The position numbers and the translations under genes are program-made. Under the pieces are notes generated by a model that did not search any database, was not told where the DNA came from, and worked only from the letters and a program-made list of their open reading frames with translations. A stretch of 32,900 bases of DNA, taken from NCBI GenBank assembly GCA_910592005.1, contig CAJVPP010000422.1:1-32900 (forward strand). The letters are read 5' to 3'. Numbering within the stretch: position 1 is the stretch's first letter; each line of letters starts with the position of its first letter. This document shows positions 28,910 through 32,900 of this stretch, piece by piece. Origin of the DNA: Funneliformis mosseae. Its lineage: Eukaryota > Glomeromycota > Glomeromycetes > Glomerales > Glomeraceae.

Positions 28910-29998
28910 GTGAGCATAAATACAAATTCCTTTTTTTTCATCTTTTTCTACCAGTATTTATCTCTTGCATTTAAAAAAGAATTTAAACCTAACCCAGTGA
29001 TATTTCTTGCTGAAACTTCTAAAGAAAATATTTGGAAAATTAAAGATGATCTCCAAGTTGGACCTTTTGATGATAAACAACAAATGTTCTTTCAAAAATT
29101 AATTGATGATTACAAAGATATATGTACGCTAAGCCAAACAAAAATTGGACGAACTAGCTTAGTAAAACATAACATTTTAACTAATAATCATGACCCAGTC
29201 ACTACAGGAGCTTATAAATGCAAGGATCTAGCAAAACTTAATTTTCTCAAAAATGAAATCAAGCGTATGGAAGAAAATGAAATTATCAGGAAGTCATTAA
29301 GCCTCTGGGCTTCTCCTGTAGTTATAGTAGCAAAGAAAACTGAAGATAAACGAATCTGCATTGACTACAGAAAACTAAACTCTATTTCTAAAAGTGATGC
29401 ATATCCTCTACTAAGAATCGACGATTTATTAGAAAAGTTTAGAGAAGCAAACTGGTTTTCTACACTTGATCTTGCTAGTGGCTATTGGCAGGTAGAAATG
29501 AGTGAAAAAGACAAGGAGAAAACTGCTTCTATTTTTCAATTTGATCTATACGAATTTAACGTTATGCCCTTTGGACTAAAGAATACACCAGCAACCTTTC
29601 AGAGATTAATGAACCATATTTTTCAAGAATTCTTGTATGAATTTATCGCTGTCTATTTGGATGATATTATTATTTACTCAACAACCTATGAGAACTATAT
29701 CCAACACTTGAGAAAAGTATTTCAAGCGATCAAACAAGCAAATTTAATAATTAAGCTTAAAAAGTGTCACTTTTGTCTACCTAATATAACGTACTTGGGA
29801 CATGTAGTTGGAAGGAATGGATTACAACCTGACCCTGCAAAAATTGATAAAGTTAAAAGTTTTTCCATTCCAATCGACTTGACAAGCTTAAGATCTGCAT
29901 TAGGATTATTTTCATATTATCAACGATTTGTTTCCAGATTCTCAAAAATTGCCAAACCTTTAACCCAATTATTGAAAAAGGAAGAACCATTTTCTTAG
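28910..29998 (+). pseudogene. pol: Ty3/gypsy reverse transcriptase domain (pol, part 1)
   Basis: The 362-codon frame starts in unrelated AT-rich sequence; family similarity begins near residue 23. Reverse transcriptase motifs follow: WASPVVIVAKK, ICIDYRKLNSISK, STLDLASGYWQVEM (first catalytic Asp, 29468-29470), MPFGLKNTPATFQRLMN, and the YLDD box (aspartates at 29660-29665), then FCLPNITYLGHVV and the thumb/connection region up to SYYQRFVSRFSKIAKPLTQL. All three catalytic aspartates are present. The domain copies RNA into DNA. The frame ends at a TAG (29996) where the family has Trp in the FSWT motif, so TGG has become TAG. It continues in frame into RNase H. The N-terminal protease and gag are missing. 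Confidence 0.9.
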
Positions 29999-30531
29999 AC
30001 GAATGCTCAACAAAAGGCTTTCAATATTCTAAAAGAAAAGTTAATTACTGCACTCATCTTGCAATATCCAAACTTCAATAAGCCATTTATTTTATATACT
30101 GATGCTTCTGGAAATGGTTTAGAAGCTGTTCTCTCTCAAAAATTAGAAAATGGACTCGATTGTGTAATAGCATATGCCAGCAGAAGTATGAATAAAGCTG
30201 AGCAAAACTATAGAATAACTGACCAAGAATGCCTTGCAGTTGTATGGGCTGTAAGATACTTTCACCATTACTTGAGCTCACAACCTTTATCATTGTTACT
30301 GACCATTCAGCTCTTAAATGGGTACAAACATCAAAAATACCTAAAGGAAGGAGAGCACAATGGATCATGAAATTCCAACAGTATGATTTTGAAATAAAAC
30401 ATAGGCCTGCTAAGCTAAATGCTAATGCAGATGCTCTCTCTCAAATTAATACTGACCAAAACTATGATGATAATACACACAAAGTTTTCATGATAACTAC
30501 TATTGAATTTGAAGAGTCAGAGAACGAATAG
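29999..30531 (+). pseudogene. pol: RNase H domain of pol (part 2), frameshifted
   Basis: After the TAG the same frame gives NAQQKAFNILKEKL and the RNase H blocks LYTDASGNGLEAVLSQ (first Asp), then NYRITDQECLAVVWAVRYF (Glu). Near 30285 a single-base shift moves the reading to VTDHSALKWVQTSKIP (Asp) and RPAKLNANADALSQI (last Asp). The four DEDD carboxylates are thus present but in two frames. A usual Gly in GLGAVL is Glu here. The domain would degrade the RNA of the RNA/DNA hybrid. A frame on the minus strand (30087-30368) is a shadow. Confidence 0.85.
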
Positions 30532-30661
30532 CATATTTCTTCTGTACATGGTTCTACTAAAGACAATGATGAAACATGGTTTGAGAAACAACTATTTCAG
30601 CAATTTTCCAACATACCTTTAATCACTGTAATTAGATATGAAAGCCCAAAGGATGAAATGA

Positions 30662-30985
30662 AAGAAATATATCGAAAATATTAAGATCAAGTCAGTCATA
30701 GCCAACCAACCTATTACCAAAGGAGGATCTCAATGTATCTTTGCTTGTAATATAGAGAATCATCATATTCATACCTATTGTAAGGCATGTAAAAAGAATT
30801 TACCTTATGGTACAATTATTCATAATTGTATTATAGGATATGAAAGAGGAAAAATTCACCCTAATATGAAGCCAAGTTGCCTAGTTAATGACATATGGTG
30901 GGAAGAACCAGTTCTAGTTCAACAAGAAAATGCATACTCTCAACTTTATGAAATATTAGATATTATTCCTCCATCCTCTCATTAA
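30662..30985 (+). pseudogene. Cys/His-rich module between RNase H and integrase
   Basis: A 107-codon open stretch without a start ATG has the ordered residues C-x3-C-x5-H-x2-H-x2-C-x2-C-x10-H-x-C, beginning near 30734, followed by SCLVNDIWWEEP and an amphipathic C-terminus ending IIPPSSH. The Cys/His spacing suggests a zinc-binding fold different from the integrase HHCC finger, which is present separately at 31270. A short linker from the RNase H side (30540-30660) reads in another frame. Its role is unknown; zinc modules in this position could act in nucleic-acid binding or chromatin targeting. I have a memory of similar modules in glomeromycete proteins but cannot verify it. Confidence 0.5.
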
Positions 30986-31089
30986 TTTCCTAACTACCCC
31001 AACATTTATTAAAATATATTTATTTGAGTAAAAGCTAAAGTGTTTGCAACGTGACAAACAGCTCATAATAGATATAATACAATATAATC

Positions 31090-32314
31090 ATCTTTTTAAT
31101 TATTTACAAAACAAAACTTTACCAGACGAATTAACACCAACTCAACAATAAAAATTAGTCAAACAATCAAGATATTTTGAAATTAAAAATAATTATTTGT
31201 ATAAACATGTTTGACAAAAGCTTCTTAGAGTTATTCGATCACATGAAATAGAAGCTGTACTTTACATGATGCATAATAATCCAACTGCTGGACATTTTGC
31301 AATGGATATAATGTTTGATAAAATTAAAGAACGATATTATTGGCCAAAACTATATGAAAACATTAGAGAATATATTCGTTCTTGTGATAGCTGCCAAAGA
31401 AGAGGAAAACCAAGGAAACATGAAGAGCTACATTCTATATCAGTTCAAGCACCTTTTTATCAAATTGGTATAGACTTTGTTGGACCTTACCTATAACGTC
31501 AAATGGAAATAGACATATCATCATAGCTGTCAATTATTTCACTAAGTGGCCTGAAGCTAAAGCTGTTCCTGAAGCTACTGCAGAACAAGTTGCCTTATTT
31601 ATTTATGAATATATAATCTGTTGTCACGGATGCCTTGCAAAAATCCTTTCTGATAGAGGAACCCATTTCAATAATCAAATAATCAAAGAGCTGATGGATA
31701 AGTTCAAAATCAAACATCTACTATCGACACCTTACCACCCCCAAACAAATGGTTTAGTGAAACATTTTAACCGTACTTTGTGTGAATCTTTGACAAAAAC
31801 AGCATAAGATCTAGATAATTGGGATCTTCAAATTACACTAACTTTGTTTGCATATCGTACAAGCAAACATTCAGTCACAAAAATATCACCTTTCTATCTC
31901 ATATATGGGAGAAATGTAATATTACCCCTGGACGATCTTGAAGATCAAAATGTTATATTATCTAAACATTTATAGGAATTGGTTGATCAATTGCCTCAAA
32001 CTAGAGAAGTTGCAAGAAATCATATTGCAATAGCCTAACAAAAGTAAAAGAATCGTCATGATAAACAAATTGATCATCTTTTTCAATTTGAAATTGAAGA
32101 TAAAGTCCTTTACTATGATGCAGCTAAAGATAAGCAATGGTCTGGAAAACTAAACCTAAAGTGGAAGGGACCTTACTATATCCATCAAAATTTAATGAAT
32201 GGATCGTATAAGATAAAAGAAATAGATGGAAGAGTATTACATACACCTGTAAATAGAAATCTATTAAAGTCTTATCATGATCGCCAAAATTGGGAATCTC
32301 AGATTGTTATATAA
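31090..32314 (+). pseudogene. pol: Integrase of the Ty3/gypsy element, catalytic Glu lost
   Basis: The HHCC finger is present (MHNNPTAGHF, then SCDSCQRRGK, 31266-31405). The core has IDFVGPY (Asp, 31473-31475), a one-base shift at about 31490, then GNRHIIIAVNYFTKWPEA, LSDRGTHFNN (Asp, 31652-31654) and STPYHPQTNGLVKHFNRTL. The residue at 31760-31762, where the D-x35-E motif requires Glu, is Lys (AAA). The C-terminal part has WKGPYYIHQNLMNGSYKI and ends at TAA 32312-32314. In-frame stops occur near 31134, 31213, 31805, 31972, 32036 and 32045. Integrase inserts the cDNA into the genome; this copy cannot. Confidence 0.9.
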
Positions 32315-32356
32315 AGGATCGAAGTCCTTTGAAAATTTTCCCAAAAATTTTCCAAT

Positions 32357-32808
32357 ATGACAACTTTATTCCAAGAAGTTAAAAATAATTTGATAACTGT
32401 TAACATTTTAGCAAATACCAATATTCCCCCACCTTACATGGAGACTGATTCAACTACACAAAAAGTCAAAATAACTTATAGAGCTTTATTATGAGTTACC
32501 AGGTTGAAAAAAAGAGTATTAGCCTTAGCTAATGCATTTTATCTTGGACAAGTAATGGAGACAGAAACTTCAAGTCCAGCTGAACGAACTCAATTTAGGA
32601 ACCTAATATCTTATACTATCGGCAGGCCTCAAAAAAGACTTATTATCTTTTTGAAACTCTGGGAATTGCACAAATCGGACGTACTAGGAAAATAATTCTC
32701 AGAATGATCTATAACCTTAAATTCCAGGAATTCAAGGACTTAGTTGACAAAACCTATGAAATTTTTGCAGGAGCTGCAAATTTAGAGGAGAAAATTGATA
32801 CCATATGA
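32357..32808 (+). pseudogene. Extra ORF (ORF3) between integrase and 3' LTR
   Basis: ATG at 32357 opens MTTLFQEVKNNLITVNILAN and continues, after an internal TGA (32492-32494), through RLKKRVLALANAFYLGQVME to about 32640. There a frameshift leads to TYYLFETLGIAQIGRT and FKDLVDKTYEIFAGAANLEE, ending at TGA 32806-32808, which coincides with the first bases of the 3' LTR. It is helical and charged, with no signal peptide or membrane segment, so it is not an obvious envelope. It may be a displaced structural or accessory protein. The family cannot be named. Confidence 0.55.
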
Positions 32809-32900
32809 AGTCAATCCTACTGCGTCACAAAGATTGACGAATGATCAACGTTATTAACATCATTAGCATTTTTAACTTAGTTAACATTTTTATTTTATTT
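32806..32900 (+). repeat. 3' LTR, truncated by window end
   Basis: It begins TGAAGTCAATCCTACTGCGT and matches the 5' LTR start at 28310 throughout the 95 visible bases. It retains more G and C than the 5' copy. Confidence 0.8.

Larger units (their letters stand above)
28310..32900 (+). mobile_element. Ty3/gypsy LTR retrotransposon, defective, right end cut by window
   Basis: The order is LTR, reverse transcriptase, RNase H, integrase, LTR, which defines the Ty3/gypsy group. The first bases of both LTRs are visible (28310 and 32806). The region between the 5' LTR and the reverse transcriptase is only about 550 bases of AT-rich DNA, with no gag, zinc knuckle or protease. Stops and frameshifts break every domain. 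The pol part is visibly less AT-rich than the island it sits beside, suggesting that the pol region is younger or less eroded. Confidence 0.9.

Noticed and set aside
30087..30368. 93-residue minus-strand protein
   Set aside because: It is antisense to the RNase H domain of pol.

Overview
The window looks like nuclear DNA of an AT-rich early-diverging fungus, most likely an arbuscular mycorrhizal (Glomeromycotina, Rhizophagus-like) genome. This is inference. It rests on the strong AT bias, long A/T tracts, GT-AG introns, a tyrosine-kinase-like kinase remnant of the type expanded in those fungi, and several decayed transposons with glomeromycete-style protein sequences. No bacterial gene organisation is present. 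Only one long host-type reading frame is intact; most other content is mobile-element debris, satellite DNA and short exon-like islands.

Layout. 1-720: a foldback DNA element with an hAT-like terminus and GGACCGGTC-type repeats. 1367-1561: a 195-bp foldback element with near-perfect arms. 1960-2930 (minus): a pseudogene joining a kinase C-lobe remnant to a leucine-rich-repeat (LRR) tract, with a small palindromic insertion inside it. 3.6-5.9 kb: unassigned exon-like islands. 6261-6390: a tRNA-derived SINE with an A tail (minus). About 7180-7825: a dead Tc1/mariner transposase (minus). 7.9-8.6 kb: a tandem duplication and another foldback element. 8.9-12.3 kb: several candidate small genes, exons or gene remnants. 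14239-15216 (minus): an intact 325-residue coiled-coil/LRR gene, the paralogue of the LRR half of the 2-kb pseudogene.

At about 17.15 kb base composition drops to extreme AT, and it stays so until about 28.95 kb. This island holds a complete pogo/Tigger-like DNA transposon (21082-25903, terminal inverted repeats, TA target duplication) with a broken but recognisable spliced transposase and an internal minisatellite. It also holds 9-bp-period satellites, a second inverted-repeat element (about 26.4-27.2 kb) enclosing a short telomere-like tract, and dispersed AT-rich repeats.

From 28310 to the window end lies a Ty3/gypsy LTR retroelement. It has a 5' LTR start, no visible gag or protease, then reverse transcriptase, RNase H, a Cys/His-rich module, integrase, an extra ORF, and a 3' LTR cut by the window end. 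It is inactivated by stops, frameshifts and a lost integrase catalytic glutamate. Most premature stops in the retroelement and the Tigger element can be reached by one C-to-T or G-to-A change, and the two LTR ends differ mainly in the same direction. The elements seem to have decayed under a GC-to-AT biased process, which may also explain the AT island.

All homology statements are from reading translations by eye against remembered family patterns; no search was run.
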